From: Halichoerus grypus
Lineage: Eukaryota > Chordata > Mammalia > Carnivora > Phocidae
Reading direction: 5' to 3'
Assembly: GCF_964656455.1 (NCBI RefSeq)
Contig: NC_135726.1
Coordinates: 30,657,930-30,721,929, forward strand
DNA: 64,000 nt
In this document: piece after piece, positions 20,761 through 33,383 of the stretch
Position numbering within the stretch: the first letter of the stretch is position 1
Layout: the number at the start of each line of letters is the position of its first letter
The notes under the pieces: model-generated
Database searches by the model: none
What the model was told of the DNA's origin: nothing
Seen by the model: the letters and a program-made list of their open reading frames with translations, nothing else
Translations under genes and position numbers: made by a program

Positions 20761-21211
20761 ATTGTTTTGGGCACTCTGTAGACTCAGTAATCCAAAGTTG
20801 TTATTCTAAAAGAAGCAATAATGCCCATTCATTGTTTGAAAAAGAGAGTTAAAAACATAGTAGGTTAGAGCCTTAAGATACTTTACTCTCATCACCCAAA
20901 AGTTTTTGGGCCTCTAGGACTATGAAGGTGAAACTATAATTCTCTGGAAACTAAGAGTCAAAGTAAACTTAGTGATAAGATGTAAAGAGAATGTTTCAAT
21001 TGCTCAGATGTGAAAAGGGAATGCATAGGAGGAATGGAGAACTTCTCAGTTGGAAGGCCCAACAAAGGCCCTGTCTTGGTTTCTGAGTATCTTCCAGAAT
21101 GAGTCAACCTAAGGTAAATTTGGTAAGTAGGCACTGTGCTATACTGTACACTGTGGATCTGCCTAAAATGGAGTGTCTTGATAGTTTCATCCTTGAAACA
21201 AAAAATGATGA
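20761..21211. other. No gene seen
   Basis: Unassigned sequence between two LINE fragments. No repeat name can be supported and no coding signal is visible. Confidence 0.4.
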
Positions 21212-21225
21212 TGAAGAAATGAGTT

Positions 21226-21733
21226 TTCAGAGAAAATGAAAACATTAATTTATATGTATCCCTATGTTTTTTGCAGCACTATTTACAGAGGCCAAGATAG
21301 GGAAGTAACCTAAGAGTCCATCTGTAAATGAATGGATAAAAGATGTGGTACACACACACCCCTCAAGCCCCCACAATGGAATATTACTCAGCTATGAAAA
21401 GAATGAAATCTTGCCATTTGCAACAACATGGATGGGCCTAGAAAGTATTATGCTAAGTGAAATAAGTCAAAGAAAGACAAATACCATTTGATTTCACTCA
21501 TATGTTGAACTTAAGAAACAAATGAACAAACAAAAAAAGAGACAAAAAAACCAGACTCAAATATAGAGAACAAACTGGTGGTTGCCAGAGTGGGGATGAG
21601 CAAAATAGATGAAGGGGATTATCAGTACACTTATCATGGTGAGCACTGAGCAATGCATAGAATTGTTGAATCATTGTATTATATACCTGAAACTAATATA
21701 ACTCTGTATGTTAATTATACTTCAATAAAAAAA
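21226..21733 (+). mobile_element. 5'-truncated L1 3' end, sense, with 14-bp target duplication
   Basis: Carries the end of ORF2 and the 3' UTR: 'gtccatctgtaaatgaatgg', 'gcaacaacatggatgggcct', 'atgctaagtgaaataagtca', 'ctgaaactaatataactctg' and a terminal A-run. Flanked by AAGAAATGAGTTTT (21212-21225) and AAGAAATGGGTTTT (21734-21747), one mismatch. Confidence 0.88.
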
Positions 21734-21747
21734 AAAGAAATGGGTTT

Positions 21748-23430
21748 TAAGATTTGTGGAAACTGAATGAGAATCAGAAAAGTCAGACATCTTCACTTAA
21801 TTTAAAAAATGAAATGAGTTTTTTAAATCAGAGGAGTTCCTGAGCTGGCTAGTTAATGAACTTCCACATAGAATAAAGGGACACATACTTATTTTTATTC
21901 TCACTCAAACCCCTGTCACATTACATCTTAGCTGATTGCATTTTCTCTCAATGGCTGGAGGTGGTAATATATGGACAGTCAATAATTTCTGAGCATTTCA
22001 TCTTTACAGTACACATCTAATGAGTTTATGTCTTCATTCTTAATTACTTCAGCAATAGATATTATATGATCCCATGTGAAAAGCCGTATTTAATTAATAT
22101 TGCCTCTTAAAGCTTTGTGAGGAAACATTTCCTCAATTTGTTGTATAAATTTATAGGCTCCATCGTGGGTATCACTCATGCAATAAGTGCCTCGGGAAAA
22201 GAGTGCTAAGCAAAGCCACTCAACAATCTGGTGGCAAATAGGAAGCGAGGCAACAGCTTTATTTTCAATGTAAGGCCCCAGGTGGAATGCAAAGAATAGA
22301 TGTAGATCATCTCAAGTGTTACTGGATTTATGACAGGTTCTCCTCTTAGCTAACAGAGTGAAGGGGGCGGGGCAGTGAGACCAGATTCTTCTGGTGCAGT
22401 GAGGGAGAAAAAAAAAGAACACAGGAGGCTGGGATCATCTCTTCAGATTTTGTTACTGTTTTTTTAATGTTTGAAAAACCCCTTCTAGTCTTCTTTTCTT
22501 TTTCTTTTGAACATGGTTGATTATCCTATATATCATTTGTATCTTATATTTCACCTCACATCTTCACAAGTATCACCTTAAGGCCTACAAAACTTATTAT
22601 TTAGATATGGCTTAACTTAATTCATTTCCTTCACAAGGTCCATTTTTCGGGAAAGCGGTAATGGTTTTGTGGGTGTTCATCAAATAGTTATTAGCTTACT
22701 GGCCTTTTTTGCATCCCCATCTCTAAAATGGGATTCTGAAGTATTACACCTCTTCTTTCTATTGCTGAATCTATACACATGTAAATATCCAGAGCAGTCA
22801 TCAACATTTTGTTGAGGTAGAGAGCTTTTCACAGGAGATTCAGGATCCAGTAGGGGAGACCTAGGGTTAATAGTGGGCAGAGTTTCATGAATTTTAATTA
22901 CTGACAAACCCAAATTAGATTCTCAGATAAAATAGCACCAGGTATTAGCAGGGGCCAGGAGGTCAGAGGTGCCAGGGCCCTCCCAGCTCTACCAGCCATC
23001 AATGCTATAATTGATTAAAGCATCGCAGGCTAATATTTTTCTAAGTGTGTCACAGCATTTCTTCTTGTTAGGTGCTACATTTGCTTGCTGCTGTAAAACA
23101 TGCCGAAATAATTGGATTACTGGTGATCATAAGGAAAATAATATCTACCATGGATATAAAGTATATTTTAAAGGAAAAAATTCAAGATACTTCTTTCATA
23201 GCCTGCAAATTTTCTGTCTTATTCTTATCCTTTGTTTACTCTCTGACTTCTTGCTGCTTTGCTAACTGGCAGAAAGGAGTGAGATTTCTCTGGGGTTTCA
23301 CCTGAGCAACCCTTGAATGTCTAGGTAGAGTAGAAGCCGGTACGTTTTCCTGGAGGTTGTTAGAGATGGAATATCTACATGGGTATTTATGTGGAATATC
23401 AGAGCGAGGGAGCTTTTTCAAGAATCTGTA
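21748..23430. other. Repeat-poor block without a recognisable gene
   Basis: About 1.7 kb with no repeat family recognised. Short open frames on both strands (for example 22680-22913 and 23011-23265) have no motif I can name. The 22000-22260 part has TAATTA-type motifs and low-complexity-free sequence. It could be noncoding conserved DNA or simply unique sequence. Confidence 0.4.
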
Positions 23431-23439
23431 GATTTTACA

Positions 23440-23590
23440 ACATTGTAGTGGGTGCTGTGGGGATTGTAGAAGGAACTCTGAATTACAGACAGCTTTAGAG
23501 TCCCATTTCCTGGCTTTGTTGGTCATCTAACTCCACCAAGCTTCACTTCCTTCATCTGTAAAAATAAGGAAGCTGAATTATGAATTCAGC
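23440..23590 (+). mobile_element. MIR SINE remnant, sense
   Basis: The only reasonably clear part is 'cttcacttccttcatctgta' with AAAATAAGG following, matching the conserved MIR core. Upstream similarity is weak. Confidence 0.4.
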
Positions 23591-23854
23591 AGCCCCTTCT
23601 TGCTTCATTCAGCCTGTTGTGAGAAGAAAATTTTCTTTCCTCATGTCGCCTACAGAGAGAGCAGAAGATCTCATACATTAAACCCAAGAAACAGAATCGT
23701 AGAACATACACAATTGCCTAGGGATGAAGAATGTGAAATCAAGAAATCTTGGAAGCTGGTGGAGAGTGCTTCTTAAAAAGTTTGGTGGTCATTGACTGTT
23801 AGGAGTGGCTGGAAATTGACTTGCTTGTTGCTTACTCCCCAAGCCCCCAACCTT

Positions 23855-23990
23855 GAATGTGAGATCCGTAAGAGATTGCCTGTCTTGTTCTTGGTTGTGT
23901 CTTTACTGCCTAGAACAGTTCCTGTAACACAAAGGTGTCAGTATTTGTTGAGTGAATGTACATGTTGAGGGACTGAATGATAAATAGGTT
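23855..23990 (+). mobile_element. L2 LINE 3' end, sense
   Basis: Reads 'gaatgtgagatccgtaagag', 'ttgtgtctttactgcctaga', 'acagttcctgtaacacaaag' and 'gtatttgttgagtgaatgta', the characteristic L2 3' terminal order. Confidence 0.65.
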
Positions 23991-24299
23991 TGCTTAGTAG
24001 AAGTTTGTAGTATGAGATGCAGGTTCATCCAGTTACTATCCATGAAGAGGAAAGACATTTTTGACAAAAGTGCCCTCAATTTTTAATTGTCTTCATGCCC
24101 TAGGACTGAGATGGAGGTGGGTCTATGTGATGGGCCATTATTAACCAGAGCTAGTTTCTTAAATGATTGGATGCAACTGGATTGACTTTCAGGGGTGAGT
24201 TTAGACTAGCAAGACTGGAAATACTGCATTGGTTCTACCCTCCATTTTGTGGTTGCTCACATAAATAAGTCCTAAATCTTATTATTCATATATATATCT

Positions 24300-25625
24300 A
24301 TGTACCCTTTTTTAAAGAATTGACTATTTTTTAGAACAGTTTTAGATTTACAGAAAAATTGAGGAGATGGTACAGAGTTCCATACACCTGCACTCAGTTT
24401 CCTGTTATTAACATCTGACATTAATATGGTACATTTATTACAATTAATATACCAATATTGACACATTATTATTAACTGAAGTCCGTAATTTAGTCAGATT
24501 TCCTTTTTTTAAAAAATTTTTAAAAGATTTTATTTACTTATTTATTTGAGAGAGAAGGAGAGAGAGCACATGAGCAGAGGGGAGGGGCAGAGGGAGAGGG
24601 AGAAGCAGGCTCCCCACTGAGCAGGGAGCCCAATCCCAGGACCCTGAGATCATGACCTTAGCCGAAGGCAGATGCTTGACCAGCTGAGCCACCCAGGTGC
24701 CCCAAGATTTCCTTAGTTTTACTTAATGTCCTTTCTGTGTTCCAGCATTTCATGTAGGATACACATTACATTTAGTTTTCATGTCTCATTAGGTTTCTCA
24801 TGGCTGTGACACTTTCAGACTTCTCTTGTTTTACATAATGACCTGGACAATTTTGAGGAGTACTGGTCAGACATTTTGTAGAATGCCTCACTATTAGAAT
24901 TTGTCTGATGTTTTTCTCATGATTAGACCAGAGTTACGGGTTTGGGGTAAGAAGACCTTAGAGGTAAGTGCTATTTTAATCCCATAGCATCGAGCGTACA
25001 CACTATCAACATGACTTAACACTGTTGGTGTTGACCTGATCCCCTGGCGAGAGAGTGTTTGTGAGGTATCTCCAGTGTAAATTTACTCTTTCTCCCCTCC
25101 TTTCTTTACTGTACTTTTTGGAAGGAAGCTACAGTATACTTCCCACACTTAAGGAGTGGAGAGTTATGTTTTACCTCCTTCACGGCAGGGTAATTACATA
25201 TATTACTTGCAATTCCTCTGAACAAGGAATTTGTCTCTTCTCCCTTATTTATTTGCTTTACCATTTACATCTGAATGGACTTACGTGTATTTATTTTATT
25301 CTGTGAGATATAATGCAATACTGTTTTATTTATATTGTGCCCAGATTGTTCTAGTATTGGCCACTGGGAGCTCTTTTAGTTGGCTCCTGTGTGCCTTTGA
25401 TAGGCCTTCATCAGTGTGTTTGTTTTGTTTTGGTTTTTTTGTTTCTTAGCACTTCATTCCCTTCTGTTATGAAATGCTCCAGGCTCAGCTTGTATATTTC
25501 CTACCCCCAGTCCTAGAATCCTTTACTTCTCCAAGATGTGTATCCTTTAAAAATCTACTTTTTTTCTTCCTTGAGAATGTTTTGATTCTTATTTTCAGCT
25601 TTAGCTGTACTCAGAAACTTTTATT
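24300..25625 (-). mobile_element. L1M-type LINE 3' UTR, antisense, split by a SINE
   Basis: Reads as a reversed long L1 3' UTR: 'tagaacagttttagatttac', 'ggtacatttattacaattaa', then after the SINE 'gacaattttgaggagtactg', 'gatgtttttctcatgattag', 'actatcaacatgacttaaca', 'aaggagtggagagttatgtt' and 'tcctagaatcctttacttct'. Low-complexity-free open frames here are LINE UTR, not genes. Confidence 0.7.
24506..24704 (-). mobile_element. Can-SINE, antisense
   Basis: T-rich start, AAAAGATTTTATTTACTTATT, GAGAG tract, 'gaagcaggctccccactgag', 'ctgagccacccaggtgcccc'. Flanked by AGATTTCCTT at 24496-24505 and 24705-24714. It lacks the short CGATCTCATGACC-like segment around 24630 that other copies have. Confidence 0.93.
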
Positions 25626-25629
25626 GTTA

Positions 25630-27920
25630 ACTTTTCTGTATGTCAGTCCAGAGGTGTAGGTATTAGAAGAAAGTTTTCAGGTTCTATTACTAAATAAAGA
25701 GTTCAGAAATAGACTTGCAATTTCTCTTCCGAGGCTCCTATATCACCAGTGTCAAATGCAGTAGCTTGTTAACAAGAAAGCTACTACCCAGAGAGGGCTT
25801 AGAAATGCCAATTAGAGTCAGATCATTTATTTATAAATGTACAAATTCATTTCACGTTTTATCATGGGGCAAAGCATGCCTTGCCCCTTTAACTGTCAAG
25901 ATTACTGAGCCGGGCAGAACGAATGACATGTTCTCCAGATGACATTTCTGACTTCCACAGCTGCTTCTCTCCTCCCCAAAGGCTCCCACCTCTTCTGAAT
26001 TCATGGAGGGTGGGCTTTTTATTGCTTTTAAGGATTGTTTTCCATGGAAAGAAGAAAAGGTGAGTTTCCCTTGGTTAAGTAATAGGTGTGAAGAGAGCAG
26101 TTTAAACACATAAGGATAATTTTTAACCCTGGGCAAGTTTCCTGAGTTGGGTTTTTGGGTGATTTTTTTTTTTTAAGTGGCAAAATATAACATACACCTG
26201 TTTCCTAATCATTTTTGGTCTAGGCCTTGTGAAGGGAGTCTTTCCCTTGGTAATGTATAGATTCTGAAAGATCAAAAATAATTTCCGATGGGATTCTCTA
26301 GGGTGTCCTGCCTGGCTAGGGAGCAATTTCTTTTGGCCTAGGGGAAAATTGTGCATTCAGATCCAGGAAAAAGAGAGGTCACCTCTGGCCAGCTGCTTCT
26401 TGCTTCTGGACACATAGATTATTAGTGTCCTCTTTTGTGGCTGGAACTGCATCTCAGTGGCCTGCCTAGAAGAAATGGAAATCTACCCCCTCATTAGCCC
26501 CTCCCCAAATCAGGCAGCAAGTGAATTATTCAAGGTGAACTCAATTAACAACACCTACACCTGCCACAGTTTCCCAAACAAGATTGGCAATATAAAGCAT
26601 AGGGGAATCATTTAGCTACTTCTTAATAATGTGGCAAGGTGAACTAGGAAAAGGGAGTGGGGCAATTTCATTTCTGGTTTCTGCTAAAATATCTGATTGA
26701 CTTTGTCAGTAACTTTCACAGCATGTTTTTAGTTTTATAGAGAATTGAATAAATTTTAAGTGTATGTGTATGTGAATGGCTTCTAAAGAATAAAGGAAGA
26801 GTTTTTCTTTTTTTAAGAAAAAGTGTTCAGATACCAGAAAGCTGTTGATATGGGTTGATTGAGATCTGAGAGCTCCAAATTCACACCATGTGTAGTATCC
26901 TTTTTTCCCCCCAATTCTTTCATCTGATTGAGTCATTTGACATGAGCTCAGAAGTCCCTCTCCAGATACAGAATGAGATGCCATTACTTTTGGAATTGCT
27001 AGCCACCCTTTGATCCATAGACCTCACTTGCCCAATTATATTTATTGTAAGCTGTGAGATAATTACTCACTTTAACTTTGGCTTAGGTGAGTTTGACTTT
27101 TCCTTTGACTATCCTCTTCTTTATGAAGGGTTCTGCTTCCAAATTAACCATCAATCAGGGGAAGTTTCCATTGACTCCAGCTTTCTAGACTTTCCACCCA
27201 AGTTTGCAGGTCTTCCTTGGCTTTGGTTTGGGTGGGTGGATCACATGTGATTAGAGATGGAGGGGTCTCACCATTCCAACTAAGTGACCTCAAGGGTTCA
27301 TACAGAATGGGGACTCAAATTGCAAGGCTATTAAACTGAAAGGCCTCCTTTACACTTCCCATTTCCAGGTAGAGCTTGAAAGATATCCACATTAAAGTTT
27401 ACTACGGGTGAAATGTACATAATGGTGCAAGGCAAAATGTGTGACAGTCTCCTGGCAGGAGTCCTCAATCATTCCAGACTTTTTTCAGTGGGGATAAAGG
27501 GCTCAGCATGACTCCAGTAAGGGTTTACATCCCAGGAATCTTGGTTTAGTAGAAATATATCCTCTGAGTTATTTTTTATTAATAGCTCTTTGGGGAGAAA
27601 AGGTTGTAAGAAAATTCCCCCTTCTTGGACCATAGATTTATTACTAAAAGCCCATATCAAATCTCTTGATCCATTAAGTACTGTGTGTTACTATACATCA
27701 TAGGTGACTATCTTTGGAGAAGCGGTGACATAGTGCATAAGACAGACAATACTTTGTGGATTGAAGCCATTCAGTACACTCAGCACTGCTCTTCATTTTC
27801 TTTAGAACCAAGAATGATCAGGAAATAGGATGTGCCATGCAGTTAAATATTTGGCCAACTGATATTTACTAATGTATTTGCTAATATTTTAGCAATTTTC
27901 AGAGATTAATGAACAATGAA
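25630..27920. other. Repeat-poor block without a recognisable gene
   Basis: About 2.3 kb with no repeat assigned. Short open frames (25715-25942, 25852-26136, 26706-26984) have no recognisable domain. The segment 26510-26640 contains 'ctcaattaacaacacctaca' and 'ctgccacagtttcccaaaca', which look like constrained noncoding sequence, but this is impression only. Confidence 0.4.
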
Positions 27921-27938
27921 ATGTTCACACTTTTAAAA

Positions 27939-28108
27939 AAGATTTTATTTATTTATTTTTGTGAGAGAGAGAAAGAACGTGCATGAGTGGAGGTGGGGGA
28001 GGGGCAGAGGGAGAAGCAGAGCCTGATGGGGAACTCGATCCCAGGACCCTGGGATCATGACCTGAGCCAAAGGCAGACGCTTCACCGACTGAGCCATCCA
28101 GGTGCCCC
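27939..28108 (-). mobile_element. Can-SINE, antisense
   Basis: AGATTTTATTTATTTATTTT at left and 'ctgagccatccaggtgcccc' at right, with perfect TTCACACTTTTAAAA flanks (27924-27938 and 28115-28129). The middle is shorter than average. Confidence 0.94.
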
Positions 28109-28154
28109 AAAATATTCACACTTTTAAAATATTTCAAACTTTTACCAGTTGTTT

Positions 28155-28425
28155 TTAGCTAAAAATAGCTACTATTTACTGAGTGCCCTGGGTTAGACAC
28201 CCTATTAACTGCTTTAGGTGCATTGTCTCACTGATTGTTCTCCATTTGTCTCTGAGGTACGTGCAAATATTGGCTTTGATTTAATGACTTGATCATTGAA
28301 GCTCAGAGAGGTTAAGTAATTTGCTCAGGGTTATAGAGCTATTCAGTGATGGGACCAGGGTTTGAACCATGGCAGGCTGCCTCTGCTCTTGACTGTTACT
28401 CTAAACTGCCTGCCAAATAATATAA
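28155..28425 (-). mobile_element. MIR SINE, antisense, near full length
   Basis: Reverse MIR order: 'agctactatttactgagtgc', 'ctgctttaggtgcattgtct', 'gaagctcagagaggttaagt', 'gctcagggttatagagctat' and 'gaccagggtttgaaccatgg'. Confidence 0.83.
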
Positions 28426-28429
28426 ATTG

Positions 28430-28765
28430 ATTTTGTAGTCTAGTCTAACCTCTCTCTGATATTCCAGACATAAGCCAGCTTCTGCCTTAACACACCAGAA
28501 TGTGAAAGTCCTTTGTTACAGGAAATCATTTTCCTTTATTATCTAAGAATCTCCCTTCTTGTAGCTTAAATCCACTGCTTCTAGTTTTGTCCCTAAAACT
28601 AGTATATATGAAAGCACATTAGGAACTGGAGAGCCTTGTGTGGGTATTGAATGTTTTTATTTTAATCATTATTATGTGAAAGGTGAATCGTGCTTCTGTG
28701 TGTAGCTCTGCATGTATTTAAAGACAACCATTATGATCCTTTAGCCCCACCAACTAACAATTCCA
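28430..28765. other. Old unassigned repeat-like sequence, no gene
   Basis: Contains 'aagaatctcccttcttgtag', 'cttaaatccactgcttctag', a pattern I associate with ancient mammalian LINE/RTE-like relics but cannot name. Confidence 0.3.
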
Positions 28766-28767
28766 GG

Positions 28768-28955
28768 GCAGTGTGCCAAGCACTTATATAAGCATGAATC
28801 CACTGAGTCCTTACAGGAAGCCTTAATATTTTTTCTAATTTATAGATAGAACAACTGAAGCTCAAATCAATTAGGTTACAGGCTCAGGCCTTGTAGATAG
28901 CAGATGAATTTCAAACCTGAATACTTCTAACTCCAAAGCCTTTGCTCTTCCTGTA
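28768..28955 (-). mobile_element. MIR SINE, antisense
   Basis: Reads 'gtgccaagcacttatataag', 'ttctaatttatagatagaac', 'aactgaagctcaaatcaatt', 'gatgaatttcaaacctgaat' and 'ctccaaagcctttgctctt'. Diverged. Confidence 0.7.
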
Positions 28956-29229
28956 ATACTTCTGGTGGCAACCCTCCTGAGGCCTTTCTGTTGCTGAGCT
29001 CCAGAACTCATTGTTAGGTTTAGGCCCAGATAAGCTACCCTGGGATTTCTTCTTCCTTCCTGATGGTTGATCCCAATCCCCAGACTTCTCATCTGGGTAA
29101 CTACTCATATTCACTCTTTTGTAGGAACTTCTATCAAACTGTCTGTAGAGTGGATTCCAGTCTCCTAGCCCTTATTCCCTTTCTTAACCATTCCTACAGA
29201 GGTACCAATGGAAAATCAACACAATGATG

Positions 29230-29425
29230 GGGCACCTGGGTGTCTCAATTGGTTAAGCATCTGTCTTTGGCACAGGTTATGATCCCAGAGTCCTGGGTTG
29301 GAGCCCCACATCAGGCTTCCTGCTCAGCAGGGAGCCTGTTTCTCCCTCTCCCACTGCCCCCCCCCCCACTTGTGCTTTCTCTCTCACTCTCTCTCAAATA
29401 AATAAAATCTTAAAAAAAAAAACAA
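29230..29425 (+). mobile_element. Can-SINE, sense
   Basis: Head 'ggggcacctgggtgtctcaa', body with a run of C's near 29357-29370, tail CAAATAAATAAAATCTTAAAA. No clear target duplication seen, so its ends are approximate. Confidence 0.9.
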
Positions 29426-29733
29426 AACAGTGCAATGCAAAAATACCTTTATAAGAGTAGCCTTTGGCCAGTCTTTCTTGTCTTTCATCTGGGAGTATGG
29501 TAATCAGCTCATCTCAGTTTGCCTGGAACTCTTTCAGTTTTAGCACCTAAAGACCCTTATTCCAGAATCTCCTCAGCCCTGAGAAAACCAGGTTGGTTGG
29601 TCACCCGAACTGGGAGGGTAAATGGATAAGCTTTTAAGTAGAGGGTCTTTGGATGGGCTTGGAGCAGAAGGACAGTGTAAATGAACCTCCTAAAATCAAA
29701 CACAAAATTGTGTATTGATTAAAGAGCAGGTCG

Positions 29734-29933
29734 GGGCGCCTGGGTGGCTCAGTCATTGGGCGTCTGCCTTCGGCTTGGGTCATGATCCCGGGGTCCTGGG
29801 ATCGAGCCCCACATTGGGCTTCCTGCTCCACGGGAAGCCTGCTCCTCCCTCTCCCACTCCCCCAGCTTGCATTCCATCTCTTGCTGTGTCTCTCTCTGTC
29901 AAATAAATAAATAAAATCTTAAAAAAAAAAAAA
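29734..29933 (+). mobile_element. Can-SINE, sense, with perfect 13-bp target duplication
   Basis: Head 'gggcgcctgggtggctcagt', body 'tctgccttcggcttgggtca', tail CAAATAAATAAATAAAATCTT and poly-A. Flanked by AAAGAGCAGGTCG at 29721-29733 and 29934-29946. The intact body and exact flanks suggest a relatively young insertion. Confidence 0.96.
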
Positions 29934-29946
29934 AAAGAGCAGGTCG

Positions 29947-30880
29947 TAGTTACGCTGTCAGTAAATGGCAGAGCCAGCTTTCAAATCCATGTTAGCCTTA
30001 ATCCAAGTTAGACATAGTTGTGCCCTTACCATACTGGCCCTGGTGAAAACTTTCCTATGGCAGGGGTCAACAGATTACCAAAGGGGTCAACAGGTGACCT
30101 AGAAAAGGGCAAGTATTGTGGACCTAAATATCCTTGAGTTAGTAAAATTTCTTTGTAGAAAAAGATTGATTCCTGGAACATAGCATTTTAGTAGTCGGAC
30201 TAATATAAACTCAGACTTCTAAATCTGTTCTTCTAGATACTGTAAGTTTACCAATATAGTCTTAAGATAATAGTCATAGCTTTTGGGAGGCAGCCACATA
30301 ACTCTCAACTCAGAATCTGAGATCAGTTAACACCCATTTTTTTTTTCTCTTGAACTAATATTAATTTGGGTTCCTGCTATTTGTATTTTTCTCCCCCTCT
30401 ATTATCTTTGGGTGCCTGAAAATGCTCTTATAATTATTTCCAATTTCTGGATGTTAGTTTGTGTTCTAGATTTTCCTGTGGTTATCATCTATCTATGCAC
30501 ATAGTAAGCTTAGTGCCTAGTGACGCCTCAAAATAACAGTGTTACAGATAAAAAAACAATTGCATGTTCACTGAAATTATAGATAATTTCATGGTTTGGA
30601 AGCTTCTTGCCTTTTGGAATATGACAACTGCAAATGAAATTTAATGTGAATTCCTTAGAAGTTCTATTTTGCCATCAAGAAACATTGATTACTTTCTTGC
30701 TACAATAATAGTGGTTAAATTATCTAGTTATCCAACCTATTTCAACCAGGAAAAGAATAATAAGACAATATGGGCTCAAGTGTACACATGTATCATTGAG
30801 AAATATTTCTCACAAATAGTTTTTTAGGCAAGTAAGAACTTGGCTAAACACTTTACATACATTACCTTATTCACAGCAAA
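29947..30880. other. No gene; apparently single-copy sequence
   Basis: No family recognised and no convincing open frame. A small duplication of 'aggggtcaaca' occurs at 30063 and 30081 ('caggggtcaacagattacca' / 'aaggggtcaacaggtgacct'). Confidence 0.4.
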
Positions 30881-30884
30881 CCTA

Positions 30885-31010
30885 TAATAATCATTAACGT
30901 TTATTGAGTGCTTACTGTGAGTCAAGCATTGTTTTCAGAACCTTACTTGTATGATCTCATTTAATTATCACAATATTCCCAGAGGGAAAGATTAGGAGTA
31001 GTTTCTAAAT
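30885..31010 (-). mobile_element. MIR SINE fragment, antisense
   Basis: Reads 'taacgtttattgagtgctta', 'ctgtgagtcaagcattgttt', 'tgatctcatttaattatcac', the 3' half of a reversed MIR. Confidence 0.7.
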
Positions 31011-32102
31011 GTGGTTAAAGGTGGTTTAAACAGGTGAAAGTACTTATTGTTTGCTTTATAAGAATCTCAAAGCAGCCCTTACCAGTGCTCAGTGATGTCC
31101 CAAAGGACTGGTCTCCTTTGATATTTTCTCTCTGCTAACTTCAGTGAATCATCAATGTACTGAAAGATGGCTGGAACAGCCCCAAGCATCACGTCTTTAT
31201 AGAAGAGCACCCAAAGCAGGAAACAAAAGAGGAATAGCAAAGGGCCTTTTCTTTCTACTGTTCTTTTATTTTCAGGAAGGAAAATCTTTATCCTAGACAC
31301 TCAGCAGACTCCATTTTCAACTCATTAGTTAGAACTAGGCCATCCCATCATCCTCACCCTCCAGGGAAGCTGGGACAGTGAATATATGGCAAAGGAAAAT
31401 AGGGTTACCTTGACTGGCTTAGAAGAGTGGTTCTCAAACTTTTTTGGTCCAAGGACCTGTTTTCACTCTGAAACCTATTAACCCCAGAGAGCTTTGTTAT
31501 CTCTATTAATATTTACCATATTAGAAATTAAAACAGATAAGTTTTTAAAATATTTATCAACTTATTAAAAATAACAAGAAACAATACATATAAATGTTAA
31601 AATACTTTTACTGAAAAATAACCTTTTCAAAACAAAAAAATTAACAAGAAGAGTGATGTTGTTTATGCTTTTGTAAATCTTTTTAATGTCTGGCTTAACA
31701 GAAGACACCTGGATTCTTATATCTCTTTCTATTAAATCTGTTGTGATATGTTGTTTTGATTGTTGTATATGAAGAAAATCCAGCCTCACAATATGTAGTT
31801 GGAAAAATTCGGATATTTGAAAAGCTTTTTAGATAATCATGAATTTTTTTTGACACTACTCAAACTCACCAAATGGTGATATCTTAAAGTTCATTTCATT
31901 GTGAAATCTGAAAATATATCAATAAATGTTTTATACTCTGTTTCATTAAAATCCATTGGTCTCTTTTGTAACTTGTAGGGACCTTTTATCCACATATGAC
32001 TTTGTAACATCATGTATTGGTCATTTGGAAAGTATTGGCTTAGTGAGTTATGTAGATCTTCCATTCTTCATTATGCAATATAAAAAATCATGTTTAGAGG
32101 TC

Positions 32103-32119
32103 TGGCCAAGATGGCGGAG
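32103..32119 (+). promoter_or_regulatory. YY1-type motif at the L1 5' end
   Basis: 'CTGGCCAAGATGGCGGA' holds the AAGATGGCGG core that occurs at the start of many mammalian L1 5' UTRs, where in human L1 it binds YY1 and sets accurate start-site use. Here it lies within 25 bp of the element's 5' boundary. Binding in this species is inferred. Confidence 0.6.
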
Positions 32120-33179
32120 GAGTAGGACACTTTAGTTTCGTCTGGTACTAGGAATTCAGCTAGATAACTATCAAATCATTATGAACACCTGCAAACTCAA
32201 CTGGAGATCTAAGAAGAGAATTGCTGCAATTCTACAAATAGAACAGCGACCACTTTCTGCAAGGTAGAAGGTGTGGAGATGTGAATCCGAGGGGATATAC
32301 TGCGGAAGATAAACCGCAGGGGGAGGGAGCCTCCATAAGCTGGCTCCGGAAGGTGATATAGCAGCAGAGAGCAAAATCAGAACTTTTGGAGGTCTGGTCC
32401 AGTGAGGGATGTCCTGCCTGAAAGGCACTCAGGTGACTAAGTGGGGGCAGAACCCTAGGTGGGTCAGTGTGGTCTCAGGATCCCCAGGATCACAGGAAGA
32501 CCGGGGGGTGCCTGAGTGCAGCAGAGCTCCCAGGTATCGGAGCAGGGAAGCTGGCTGCAATCAGTGAGCCCAGGAATGGGTTCTTAGCTTGGGGTTGCCA
32601 TAAACTGCGAACCAGGGCCCATCAGTTGACCGCTTCCTGAGTGGGGGCCCAACAAGCAGCAGAACTGGTGAGCCCCCCCTAATTCCCCCAGGAGGAGTGG
32701 CCCAGGAGCACGCGGCAGGAGTCTGCAGGGTTTGGAGACTCCAAACAGGGTCGTGTGCCTGAGATAGAAATGCTTGGTCACAGGCCAGGTGAGCATGGAG
32801 TGCGGACAGAGACCAGGGAGACTGGAGTGATTGACTGCTTTTCTCTGAGGATGCACTGAGGAGTGGCACCCAGAGCTTTCAGCTCTGGGACCAGAGATTG
32901 AGAGGCCAACATTTTCTTTCTCATCCTCTAAAGGTGTGAGGAAAGCCTTCAGGGAACAAAAGCCACATAGAGGGAACCGGAGCAGATTACTTAGCCTGGC
33001 CCCCTGGCAAGGGCGGTGCAATTCTGCCTGGGGCAGTTACACTTGAGAATCAAAGTAACAGGCCCCTCCCCCAGAGTATCAGCAAGGACATCCTGCCAAG
33101 ACCAAGTTTACTGATCACTGAAAACTGCAAAACTCCAGTGCTAGGGGAATACAGCACATAGAATCCATGGCTTAACTCC

Positions 33180-33300
33180 CATGATTCTTTAGTCTTTCAA
33201 TTTTATTTTTTTTTTAATTTTTCTGTCTGATTATATTCTCTTTTTTTTTCAATTTAATTTTTTTATTTTAATTTTTTTCGGTTTCAGGTTGCTTCTGATT
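33180..33300 (+). repeat. T-rich low-complexity stretch in the L1 5' UTR
   Basis: A 120-bp run dominated by T with interspersed A, G and C ('caattttatttttttttt', 'ttttttttcaatttaatttt') directly upstream of the ORF1 start region. Confidence 0.8.
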
Positions 33301-33383
33301 TGTTTATAGTGTATATTTCTCTGGGGTTGTTGTTGCCATTTTAGTATTTTGTTCTCTCGTTCATCTATTCTTCTCTGGACAGA

